Shown here in pieces: positions 38,001 to 44,820 of a stretch of DNA of 64,000 nt. A model generated the notes under the pieces. It saw only the letters and a list, made by a program, of their open reading frames with translations. It was not told the DNA's origin and searched no databases. The DNA comes from Puniceibacterium confluentis (GTDB lineage Bacteria; Pseudomonadota; Alphaproteobacteria; Rhodobacterales; Rhodobacteraceae): positions 62,001 to 126,000 of the forward strand of contig NZ_VOJI01000006.1 of assembly GCF_007923445.1 (NCBI RefSeq), written 5' to 3'. The position numbers and the translations under genes were made by a program. Within the stretch, counting starts at the first letter, position 1. Each line of letters starts with the position of its first letter.

Positions 38001-41000
38001 GCGGGCCGGATCGGGGTGATCCGGGCGGCCCTGCTGGAGGCCGCGGCCCACGACCTGGTCAGCCTGCAACAGATTGCGGCCACCCTTGGCCTGCGCCCGG
38101 ACGCCGGGGCCAATCCGCTGTTCGAGATCTGCGTGACCCATGATGACCGGTGCGGGCTGGCGCAGATGGGGGCAGAGCTGGGATTTGAATTTGCCGAGAT
38201 GGACCTGCCGACGACGCAGTTTGACCTGTCCTTCTATGTCATAGAGACCGGCGCTGAAATGACCCTGGACGTGACCTATGCCACGGCCATCCACTCTGCG
38301 GCGCGTGTCGGGGATTTGCTGGACGCGGTGCTGATGCTTCTTGACCAGATGTGCCACGATCCCGACGGGATGGCAGAGGTTTGCGCGGATCAGGCGCTGC
38401 GGGAAACCGGCGCCGTCTTGGGCAGAACCGCCCCGGTTCAGGCGGCCCGGCCCGGCCCCGTGCCCGACCCCACAGCCCTGCAAAAGCGGCTGTGGTTCGT
38501 CGACCAGTTTGAAAACGGGGTGCTGTATGACGCGGCGCCGACCTATTACAACATGGCAGCCCAGTATGCCCTGGATCCGGAACTGAGCCCCGACTGCATC
38601 AGCGACCGGCTGGCACAGCTGTATTCCCGGATCCCGGCGCTGAACCTGGCGTTTGCGATGCGTTCGGACCAGCCTTGCTGTGTCGCTGCCGCGCCGCAGA
38701 TGCCGACCTGTGCCGCGCTGGACTGTGACGCGATCGACAGTTTTACAGATGCCCCCTTTGATCTGGAGGCCGGCGGTTTGATCCGGGTCGCACGAATTGC
38801 CGGGGAAGATGGCTCTGCCCGCCTGCTGCTGGTCGCGCATCATATTGTCACTGATCTGCGCCGTCTGGATCAGCTCGCCGACGCCTTGCTCAGCAGCGGA
38901 GTGCCGCAGGATCATTGCCAGCCGGTTGCCACAGACTCCGTTGATCCCGACCAGAGCGCGACCGATCTGGCCTACTGGCGCGCGGCCCTCGGCGCCCATC
39001 CGCCCCGCCTGCTGCTGCCGGTCGACCGTGCCCGCGCCGCCGTTCACCTGTTCGAACGCGGCACCACCTGTTTTGGCCTGACGCCCACGGACCATGCGGC
39101 CCTGAACGCCTGCGCGGCGCGCATGCAGGTCCGGCCGGAGGATCTGATCCTGTCGGCCTTCGTGGCGCTGTTGCACCGGCTGAGCGGGCAGGACCGTATC
39201 GTGCTGGGGCAGACCTGCCCGCGCACGGGCGACTTTCCGGGCAGCCATGACAATCTGGTGACGCTGAACATCACGCTCACGCCGGGCGCAGGCACGACGG
39301 AAACGATTGCCGGGATTGCCCGGCAGGCCGAGTTGGCGGCGCGTCATGGTCAGACCGATTTCGATGCAGTCGTGCTGGACCTGCGTCCGGAAAACGACAT
39401 GAGCCGCACCGCGCTCTTTGACGTCCTGATGGTGCGCGACGTGGCGGCGGAGCCGACGCGACTGACACCGGGATCGGTGGGTTGGGGCAAATACGATCTG
39501 GTGCTGGCGCCGCTGGTGCGCGCCGATGGCGGGCTGGACCTTGGACTGACCTTCAACGCTTTGATGTTTGACGATGCCACCCTGCGCCATTGGGGCGGTA
39601 TGTTGGTCCATCTGCTGCGGGTGCTGCCCCGGAGCGGCGATGTGGCCTTTGACCTGCTGCCGCTGATAGGCGATGCCGACGTGGCACCGCTGGTCCTGGC
39701 CGGTACGCCGCGCCGCGCCGCCACTGACCTGCCGTTTGCCTCTGTGCCCGACGCGCTGGCGGCGGCGGCTGCGGCGGATCCGACGGCGGTGGCGCTGCGC
39801 GACGGGGCCGAGTCGCTGTCTTACGGCGCGTTGGTGGCCGAGGCCCGCGCCCTGGCGTTTCGGCTGATTGCCGCGGGGGTGCGTCCTGCTGACCGGGTGG
39901 CGGTATTGCTGCCGCGCGGGGCCGACTACATCCGCGCGATGCTGGCGGTGATGCAGGTCGGCGCGGCCTTCGTGCCTCTGGACCTGCAGGCGGCCGTGAC
40001 CCGCACCGGGCGGATCCTGCAGGATGCCGGGGTGCGCTGTGTGCTTGTCCGTGACCGGATCGGCGCGGATCTGTTGCCGCCGGGTGCCCGGTGTCTGGAC
40101 ATCAACGGCCCGCAAGCCGAGGCGGTGACGCTGCCGGACCTGCAGGGCGGGGATGCGGCCTATGTGATCTTTACTTCCGGTTCGACCGGTCGGCCCAAGG
40201 GTGTGGTGGTGGAACACCGCAATCTGCTGGCGCTGGTGCTGGGGCAGGGCGGTCTGTACCCGGTCGCGCCCGGAGACCGGTGGAGCTGGTTTCACTCTGC
40301 GGCCTTCGACTTTTCCGTGTGGGAAGTCTGGGGGGCGCTGATGACCGGAGGAGAGGTGGTGGTGATCCCCGAGGCGGCGCGCACCGACATGGCCGCATTC
40401 AGGTCGATCCTGGCGCAGCAGGCGGTGACCCAGCTCAGCCTGACGCCTTCGGCCTTCCGCGCCCTGTCAGAGCTTGAGACCGAGGCGCCCGGCGGCACAC
40501 TTGCGGTTAAGGCGGTGTGGTTTGGCGGTGAAGCCCTAACCCCGACAGTGCTGCGTCCCTGGGCGCAGCGGTATCCGGATTGCCAGCTGATCAACCTGTT
40601 CGGCATCACCGAAACCACGGTGCACACCACGTTCCGTCGGCTGACCGCGCCGGATCTGGCGCGCAATGACAGCCTGATCGGCACAGCCTTGCCCAGCTAT
40701 GGGCTGACAATCCGTGACCGGTCGCTGCGCCCGGTTCCTGCGGGTGTGCAGGGCGAGATCGTGGTCAGCGGGTCCGGAGTCGCGCGCGGCTATCTCGGAC
40801 AGCCCGAACTGACGGCGGCGCGCTTCGTCGACGACCCGTATGCTCCTGGTCGGCGGCTCTACCGGTCCGGCGATCTGGGGCGCATGGGGCTGAACGGCGA
40901 TGTCACGTACCTGGGGCGGGCCGACGATCAGGTCAAACTGCGCGGCTACCGCATTGAACTGGGTGAGGTGGAAAGCGGCGTCTGCAGTTGTGACGGCGTG

Positions 41001-42902
41001 CGTGCCGCCTCGGCCGGGGTGCTGGGCGAGGAGGGCAGCGACGCCGTGCTGGCGGCCTGGATCACCACGGACGGCGTGGTGGACGCCGAGGCGCTGAACG
41101 CCCATCTGGTGACGGTGCTGCCTGCCTACATGATTCCGCGACGCATCTATCTGGTGGACGCCCTGCCGCTGACGCAGAATGGCAAGATTGACCGCGAGGC
41201 GCTGCGCCGCGACACCAGCCGGCCGCTTGGCACGGGCGGGGACGCCGACCCGCCGCGCCCGGGTCTCGAGACCCGGATTGCCGCGATCCTGTGCGCGGTG
41301 CTCGAACTCCCGGCCATAGGGCGGACCGACAGCTTCTTTGCCCTGGGGGGGCACAGCCTCATGGCGAACAAGGCGGTGCTGCGGCTGCGGGCGCAGCTGG
41401 GTCTGTCGCTGAGCCTGAGGGATTTCTTTGCCGCACAAAGCGTCGCGGCGCTGGCGGCGCTCGGGGGCGCCGGGCAGTCCGGTCCGCAGGCCCGACTGCT
41501 GCCGACCCCGGATGCAGAGTGTTATCCGCTGTCGTCAGCCCAGACCCGGTTGTTTGCGATGCAGACCGCCGAGCCCGGGTCGGCCGCCTACAACATGGTG
41601 GGTGGCTTTGTCATCGACGGCGCGGTCGATCCCGACGCGCTCGCGCTGGCGTTCCGGGATATTGTCGACCGGCACGAGATCCTGCGCACCCGGTTCGAAA
41701 TCCGCGCCGCTGCGCCGGTACAGGTCATCGACCCGCCGGGTGCGGCGTTTGACCTGCTCCGGATCGACACCGGCACGGGCGACATGGAAACGCGGGTTTC
41801 CCGGGCGCTGCATCCGGAATTCGCCCATGTTTTCGACCTGTCGCGCGGGCCCCTGCTGCGGGCGGGGTTGGGGCGGCTGGCATCGGATCAATGGCTGCTG
41901 GTGGTGAACCTGCACCATATCGTTTCCGACGGATGGTCGGTGCCGATCATGATGGCGGATCTCTCGGCCTTTTACGGCGCCCGCACCGGCAGCCGCCTGG
42001 CCACGCCGGACCCCCTGCCGATCCAATACCGCGATTTTGCGTGCTGGCAGGCTGAACACGCCGCGCGGGCACCTGATTCCGGGGCACTGGACCATTGGAG
42101 CGCACGCCTGGCGAGCGGCTGTGGCGCAGGAATAGCCAACCTGCCGACCGATGCACCGCGGCCGCCGCAGCGCTCCGGACTGGGCAAAATGGCGCGGCAC
42201 CGGCTGGATGCACCAAGCAGCGCGGCGTTGCGCGGTCTGCTGGAACAGACGGGATCGACGCTGTTTTCCGTCTGCGCGGCGGCGTTGCACATCCTGCTGC
42301 GTCTGCGCGGCGCGGGGGATGGGCCGACGGTGATCGGCACGGCGGACGCCGGGCGCGACCTGATCGAAACCGAGGATCAGCTTGGGTTTTACCTGAACCT
42401 TCTGCCGCATGTTCTGGATCTGGACGGCAACACGCCGCTGGCAGGCTGGCTGCACGCGGCCACCTCCGAGACCGGCGCGATGCTGGGACACAAGTCCGTG
42501 CCGTTCGAGCGGATGCTCGAGGCGCTCGGCCTGGGGGCCGCGCCGGGGCACAATCCGGTGTTCGACATCCTGCTGCTGGTGCAGAACAATGCCGCCACAG
42601 GCCAGAGCCTTGGCCCGCTTGCATTGCATGCCTTGCCGGACCAGACCGGCACATCGCGCTACGACCTGAACCTGATGGTGGAGGACCGGGCCGAGATCGA
42701 ACTGGTGCTGGAATATGACGTGGCTTTGTTCAACAACGACAGCATGGCCTGGCTGCTTGAGGACTATGCCCGGCTCCTGGTCGGATTTGTCGAGACACCG
42801 GAACTCAGCCCGCTGGAGATCCTCGCACCGACCGGCCCCGGCCAGGCGGCGTCGATGCAGGGACTTCTCGACGCCGACGACCCGCTTCTCGGAGCACTTT
42901 GA
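29016..42902 (+). CDS. hybrid PKS-NRPS for a beta-amino fatty acid: AL-ACP-KS-AT-ACP-AmT-C-PCP-C-C-A-PCP-C
   Basis: A 4,628-residue megasynthase, starting at a TTG (29016) coupled to the previous stop, with GAGG upstream. Domains: acyl-AMP ligase (10-570; FSSGSTGDPKG), ACP (592-665), ketosynthase (685-1095; Cys848 in DTACSSS, HGTGT, GHLEAA), acyltransferase (1188-1495; Ser1283 in GHSVGE, RAFHS favouring malonyl), ACP (Ser1597), class III PLP aminotransferase (1750-2180; Lys2008 in TYGKVLGHG), condensation (2190-2570; SHLGFDG), PCP (Ser2642), condensation (2695-3140; HHIIADA), condensation (3148-3545; HHIVTDL), adenylation (3570-4060; code D-F-W-S-W-G-L-V-H, Thr-like), PCP (Ser4114), condensation (4165-4615; HHIVSDG). 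The first part matches iturin/mycosubtilin- and puwainaphycin-type initiation: a fatty acid is activated, extended and transaminated at C3. The first PCP has no A domain. The final C must pass its chain to another protein. Confidence 0.93.
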   Translation: MNNSSTFDHASLPDPAGARDLWTAFQTVARQGMATVTRRNRGGDDLSVNAAELEEIAATLGRQMIGAGARPGDCVVLVISDPMAFACGFWACQAAGLTAVPMPPMGTAVQVERTRAALAVLGRAWILSEEPAWCDALGDVPGVAGTCVITGPRFDSLEASTDCDPAAATLCACDPEAISVIMFSSGSTGDPKGVELSHRAILAQVKMLRQALALTARDCFVNWMPMSHDFGLFHFHLLPLLCGLPQVLMATDDFSRRPLSWLRTLHDHGGTITGGPNLALQMVSNLLKPQRAAQLDLSRVRCITLGAEPLDPAVLRSFADRLVPARLSPGALWPAYGLAEATLVIAMRAGLKTVHVARQSLDPGQRAVPLKADDPEAVELPLLGPAVSGAEMRIVTDREAPLPPGTVGHLQVRCPSLMQGYRNRAAQSSEALLPGGWLATGDIGFLQDGDFVMAGRARDVIISGGRNYHPADLEQVALGAAGLSPMHQLAITQGRDPAGAGVRTLAFLRFRGRTAQADALRGAIAAHVAAQTGVVLDHVLMVRDLPRTTSGKLQRHVLTRAFERGAYVEQLDSEAKAALALGAPLRRAVADGQVAVVSSVICDQAALLCGGAVDAGSGLMDQGLSSRQAVALVALLGSWLQREISIADLFDHPSPRALARALIDAKVDSDPQASEPSGQRSQSGRIAVIGYGCRFPGGDTPAAFWDHLNTTHSVISPIPPDRWTVQPADPALPPAALLSQIDTFDAGVFGLTRGEAEAMNPVQRLLLQVLWQALEHAGLDVTRLRGQRVGVFVGLSESGLATGRGEILADGDAMAAYAITGSAGSIAVGRMAHLFDFRGPALAVDTACSSSIVALDLAAQELRQGRCDLALAGGANLILSPDLHTGLHRMGALSPDGLCKTFDAAADGYGRGEGAGLVVLKRLEEAQRDQDVLRAELLATTLNHDGQSTSVTAPNGRAQRDLLRRALQEAGLAGEDLDWVETHGTGTALGDPVELEALRAVLRGSGGGVLPLGAVKSRIGHLEAAAGIAGVIKVLLALEHGRVPPDRLCTQLNDRFDWATGRMQPIAEGLDWPAGGRRIAGVASFGMSGTNAYAILAAPPDPDPVADSVPDRPLVVPLSVLVEAAQQPLQAAWTARLASATVAERAALAAGQASRRVSGPWRRAALVPQADTRAADDAPWIRAQASARIIFAYPGQGAQSTAMGADLYMSEPVFRAAFDAASEAAGPVQGRLLSDWLYGPDPADPARISQTDLSQPALVAYGHALTAHWADLGVHPDAVLGHSVGEIGAALASGQFGIETAMQLAVRRGRLMQDCATEGAMLALRTDAETARGLMDGLEDTVIAGYNGPAALSMAGPVAQIAALQARAEAAGCTAAQIGVSRAFHSPAMAQAARDLRNDLVLASQPGHLPVFSTLTGALADPEAFGASEYWHNQMLQPVQFLSAIQAATAPGESICLEIGPGAVLSRLGAAAAPAAIWVSGAESQEGLARAAGMAWSHGAALDWARYYGSRGAPGDSLPGHPMSDQQMPRRAVGALVSRSVCRSAPPDPESVAPVPLEPNSADILTSDILPLVARVSGVAAEQIAPDSPLTALGLDSLGMVQLQRALASRLGLEVTLRALFETTETPRKLADMLQQARPAPVAAMPQPHGPLPRATGPAPEGMAEVMQAQLKMVESVIARQLQAMNGGTTAPAAIQPPAQAAVAPRAPSEIKGLFRQPKQGSSDLGPAQRAHVADLSRRWNARSAGSKAGAQSARRHVANSRAVFGFAPDFKELTYPLMADRAQGAHVWDVDGNRYVDVTMGFGVYLFGHNPDFVTQALRDELDRGAAIGPATPLAEQVAERINRLTGAERSAFFSTGTEAIMCAVRIARAVTARARIVIFKGSYHGSFDGILATGWVDEDGTPQAAPMTDGTLQGMVDPVITLDYGDMAGLEVIRRHAEDIALVLVEPVQSRNPGNRPLEFLHALRDLTRDRDVPLLFDEVISGFRFAAGGMQEIFGVTADLVTYGKVLGHGQPIGVLSGAARYMDAVDGGAWRYGDNSAPGTRTAFVAGTFNGHPLALAAARSVLDRITSEGGALFDQLAARTEAMCQSLDALFEAEAVPVRMERFGSLFRFNFGPGTEILNTHLLHNGVFVWEQRNCFLSTAHGDAEVAQIVDAARQGVAALKAAGWFGAVPRRAPAPGSALASSAGERALRHRAGQVRPGTWTDLILMRLSGPGLGADEVAAAWAEVCGRHPALRACLAPDGARRIGDAAAAPFEHCRLDSPTDPETALESWSSAEMRRVFGFDRAPLRLSLLEVPGGGQALALTGSHLGFDGWSLALVLNELGQILDGHRPEPVETADAYHQWEQQTPFHRLEQPPAALALPVDGPAPQAVTPGGQRITRLDIAPLYGDIAQAARLSGITPLAGFLAPYVVLLAGLSGQSRVSVGIPVSGQALSGCHTLVGNLSFVRPVTVDLTPELSMTELGRRLHSELLRPGNRPPLDQLPGRHALFNLDGPITLGGGLSSAVLHPVPITGARADLFLNLLRINDQVVLDFDWNSDRFSAGTARKWLDAYLSLTQRAAGGDLTLPQAFALLHAELPMVGPGVPEVQVKPVAPVLVPEAAPALSATETELAAIWQTLLAITVPGPEADFFDLGGGSLQAVRLLGQIAAQFGTDLGLEWVFATPRLADMAAALDAQAGAALQPRPERSASDRVPALPQQQQLQLLAEVSDPGPAYNICLQLDFRQRIAPETLGPAMRQLARRHASLRTHFEWSEDQLEQVIAAAPAADLSAERLVASGDPQTVLDGFAQRPFGQDGAPLWRIGLLDRSGGGSTLVLVLVLHHIIADAWSAEIMVRDLLDACQRVLLGAEPLSVASPDCRDHALWIAGSEDARDKALAFWRHRAAQMPALTVLPGDHPRPKVKSFSGARATRRVPPELLRQLRIQARTQRASPFQMVLAAIASHAAGAVSRRNLVIGTVVAGRGRPGMDKPVGLFANTLPLCLELPPGQSWAGRIGVIRAALLEAAAHDLVSLQQIAATLGLRPDAGANPLFEICVTHDDRCGLAQMGAELGFEFAEMDLPTTQFDLSFYVIETGAEMTLDVTYATAIHSAARVGDLLDAVLMLLDQMCHDPDGMAEVCADQALRETGAVLGRTAPVQAARPGPVPDPTALQKRLWFVDQFENGVLYDAAPTYYNMAAQYALDPELSPDCISDRLAQLYSRIPALNLAFAMRSDQPCCVAAAPQMPTCAALDCDAIDSFTDAPFDLEAGGLIRVARIAGEDGSARLLLVAHHIVTDLRRLDQLADALLSSGVPQDHCQPVATDSVDPDQSATDLAYWRAALGAHPPRLLLPVDRARAAVHLFERGTTCFGLTPTDHAALNACAARMQVRPEDLILSAFVALLHRLSGQDRIVLGQTCPRTGDFPGSHDNLVTLNITLTPGAGTTETIAGIARQAELAARHGQTDFDAVVLDLRPENDMSRTALFDVLMVRDVAAEPTRLTPGSVGWGKYDLVLAPLVRADGGLDLGLTFNALMFDDATLRHWGGMLVHLLRVLPRSGDVAFDLLPLIGDADVAPLVLAGTPRRAATDLPFASVPDALAAAAAADPTAVALRDGAESLSYGALVAEARALAFRLIAAGVRPADRVAVLLPRGADYIRAMLAVMQVGAAFVPLDLQAAVTRTGRILQDAGVRCVLVRDRIGADLLPPGARCLDINGPQAEAVTLPDLQGGDAAYVIFTSGSTGRPKGVVVEHRNLLALVLGQGGLYPVAPGDRWSWFHSAAFDFSVWEVWGALMTGGEVVVIPEAARTDMAAFRSILAQQAVTQLSLTPSAFRALSELETEAPGGTLAVKAVWFGGEALTPTVLRPWAQRYPDCQLINLFGITETTVHTTFRRLTAPDLARNDSLIGTALPSYGLTIRDRSLRPVPAGVQGEIVVSGSGVARGYLGQPELTAARFVDDPYAPGRRLYRSGDLGRMGLNGDVTYLGRADDQVKLRGYRIELGEVESGVCSCDGVRAASAGVLGEEGSDAVLAAWITTDGVVDAEALNAHLVTVLPAYMIPRRIYLVDALPLTQNGKIDREALRRDTSRPLGTGGDADPPRPGLETRIAAILCAVLELPAIGRTDSFFALGGHSLMANKAVLRLRAQLGLSLSLRDFFAAQSVAALAALGGAGQSGPQARLLPTPDAECYPLSSAQTRLFAMQTAEPGSAAYNMVGGFVIDGAVDPDALALAFRDIVDRHEILRTRFEIRAAAPVQVIDPPGAAFDLLRIDTGTGDMETRVSRALHPEFAHVFDLSRGPLLRAGLGRLASDQWLLVVNLHHIVSDGWSVPIMMADLSAFYGARTGSRLATPDPLPIQYRDFACWQAEHAARAPDSGALDHWSARLASGCGAGIANLPTDAPRPPQRSGLGKMARHRLDAPSSAALRGLLEQTGSTLFSVCAAALHILLRLRGAGDGPTVIGTADAGRDLIETEDQLGFYLNLLPHVLDLDGNTPLAGWLHAATSETGAMLGHKSVPFERMLEALGLGAAPGHNPVFDILLLVQNNAATGQSLGPLALHALPDQTGTSRYDLNLMVEDRAEIELVLEYDVALFNNDSMAWLLEDYARLLVGFVETPELSPLEILAPTGPGQAASMQGLLDADDPLLGAL

Positions 42903-42905
42903 GCG

Positions 42906-44762
42906 GTGTGCGGGATTGCCGGAATCTATCGCTCTTCTGGGCTGAGCGGGGCTGACAGGGCCGCGCTGCCCGGGATGCTGCAGGCCATCCGCCATCGCGG
43001 TCCCGACGAGGAGGGGCAGTTCATTGCGGACCGTGTCGCGCTGGGCTGCCGTCGCCTGTCGATCATAGACCTTGAGGGCGGGCAGCAGCCGATGTTCGCG
43101 TCAGGTGGTCAGATCGCGGCGGTGGCCAATGCCGAGATTTACAATCACGCGGCGCTGCGCAGCCAGCTTGCCGGGCAGGGTGCGCGCTTTGGCAGCCGCT
43201 GCGATGTCGAGGTCATCCCGCATCTTTATGCCCGCGACGGACTGGACCTCGCGCGCGATCTGAACGGCCAGTTCGCCTTTGCGGTCTATGACGTGGTCCG
43301 CGACCGTCTGGTTCTGGGGCGCGACCAGACCGGCATCGCGCCCCTGTTCTGGGCCCGGGTGCGCGACGGCGTGATCTTTGGCTCGGAAATCAAGGCGTTG
43401 CTGGCACATCCGGACCTTGCCTGCCATCTGGACCCTGCCGGGCTTGACCAGATACTGACCTTTCCGGGGCTGGTCAGTCCGCGCACGATGTTTCAGGGCG
43501 TGCAGGCCCTGCGCCCCGGCCATCTGCTGGTGATTGACGGCAACGAAGTGCGCGACCTCAAATACTGGGATTACGATTTTCCGACAGACCCGGCACCCGA
43601 CGCAAACGAGGCCGAACTGCTGGACGCCCTGGACGCCGCCCTGCGCGGGGCGGTGGCGCGACGGCTGGTGGCGGATGTGCCGGTGGGCGTCTACATCAGC
43701 GGCGGGCTGGATTCGGCGCTGATTGCTGCGCTGGCGCATGACATCGCCCCCGATACCGCGCGGCATTCCTTTTCCGTCACCTTCGCGGACAGGGCCATCG
43801 ACGAAGCGCCGTGGCAGGCCCTGGTCCGGGACCAGATTGGCTCGGTACACCACGAGATTGCGTTCCGTGACGACGACATCCTGCACAGCCTGACCGAGAT
43901 CGTGACCGCGGGGGAAACCGCGCTGAAGGAAAGCTACAATGCCTGCACGCTGGTGCTGGCCCGTCTGGTGGCGGCGCAGGGCATGCGGGTGGTGCTGACC
44001 GGCGAAGGCGCGGACGAATTGTTCGGTGGCTATGTCGGTTACCGTCTGGACCTGACCCGCGAGTCCGGCGCCTGCGACGATGTCGAGGCACTGATCGAGG
44101 AGGAGACCCGCGCCGCGCTTTGGGGTGACAACGGGTTCTTTTACGAACGTGACTATGCCGCCAACGCCGACCTGACCGGCGCCTTGCTGTCAGACGCGCT
44201 GCGGGCGCGCCGGGCAACGTTCTCGGCGCTTTCGGCGCCCCCTGTCGACATCGCGCAACTGGCGGGGCGCAGCGCGTTCCACAAACGCTCGTACCTGGAC
44301 CTCAAGCTGCGGCTGCCGGACCACCTTCTGGCCGATCATTCCGACCGGGTGGCCTATTGCGCCAGCGTCGAGGCGCGGTATCCCTTTCTGGATCCGGATG
44401 TCATCGAGGTCGCGCGGCGGATTCCGCCGGGGCTGATGCTGCGCGGTGGCGAGGAAAAGTACATGCTCAAGACGCTGGGGGCGCGCTATCTGCCGCCGGA
44501 CCTGTGTCGGCGTCGCAAGTTCAGTTTTGTCGCGCAGGGCAGCCCTCATCTGCTGCGCAAGCGCCAGGATTGGGTGATGGACCTGTTGGCCCCCGAGACG
44601 GTGCGGCGGCGCGGCGTGTTCAACCCCGAAACCGTGGCGCGGCTGCGGGCGCAGTACGAAAGCCCGGGCTTTGACCTGAGCCAGACCTTTGAAGACGATT
44701 ATCTGATGATCGTCCTGACCACCGAACTTCTGATGGCGACGTTCGATATGAGCGTCGCCTGA
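42906..44762 (+). CDS. asnB: glutamine-hydrolysing asparagine synthetase
   Basis: A 618-residue AsnB-type enzyme. The GTG start is followed directly by the nucleophile Cys2 (CGIAGIYRSSGLSG), then RHRGPDEEGQF and the type II glutaminase domain to about residue 200. The synthetase domain has the ATP-pyrophosphatase loop ISGGLDSALI near residue 264 and LTGEGADELFGGYVGYR. It converts Asp and glutamine to Asn and glutamate with ATP. It starts 3 bases after the megasynthase stop, so it is part of the NRPS operon. It may supply Asn, or amidate an Asp side chain of the precursor or product; the Asp-like code of the terminal module makes the second possibility worth considering. GTG start and position suggest tight coupling. 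Confidence 0.92.
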   Translation: MCGIAGIYRSSGLSGADRAALPGMLQAIRHRGPDEEGQFIADRVALGCRRLSIIDLEGGQQPMFASGGQIAAVANAEIYNHAALRSQLAGQGARFGSRCDVEVIPHLYARDGLDLARDLNGQFAFAVYDVVRDRLVLGRDQTGIAPLFWARVRDGVIFGSEIKALLAHPDLACHLDPAGLDQILTFPGLVSPRTMFQGVQALRPGHLLVIDGNEVRDLKYWDYDFPTDPAPDANEAELLDALDAALRGAVARRLVADVPVGVYISGGLDSALIAALAHDIAPDTARHSFSVTFADRAIDEAPWQALVRDQIGSVHHEIAFRDDDILHSLTEIVTAGETALKESYNACTLVLARLVAAQGMRVVLTGEGADELFGGYVGYRLDLTRESGACDDVEALIEEETRAALWGDNGFFYERDYAANADLTGALLSDALRARRATFSALSAPPVDIAQLAGRSAFHKRSYLDLKLRLPDHLLADHSDRVAYCASVEARYPFLDPDVIEVARRIPPGLMLRGGEEKYMLKTLGARYLPPDLCRRRKFSFVAQGSPHLLRKRQDWVMDLLAPETVRRRGVFNPETVARLRAQYESPGFDLSQTFEDDYLMIVLTTELLMATFDMSVA

Positions 44763-44820
44763 TTCCGCCGTTGCAAATCGCCGCGCTTGCGGCCGCTCAC
44801 ATACTGACAAGGTTTTTCAC

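Noticed and set aside
38457-39660. The third C-type domain of the megasynthase being an epimerase
   Set aside because: It lacks the E-specific motifs (EGHGR, VGWFT, NYLG) seen clearly in the 44821 protein and is followed by an A domain, not preceded by an LGGDSI-type PCP.
37593-40295. A 900-codon minus-strand frame within the megasynthase (and a 1,237-codon one at 33783-37496)
   Set aside because: They mirror the codon pattern of the PKS-NRPS coding strand and have Arg/Gln/His-rich, family-less translations.
44762-44820. Similarity of TTGCAAATCGCC upstream of the third NRPS gene to the palindromic insertion at 7011
   Set aside because: Only a 12-base partial match without the palindromic arms; easily due to chance.
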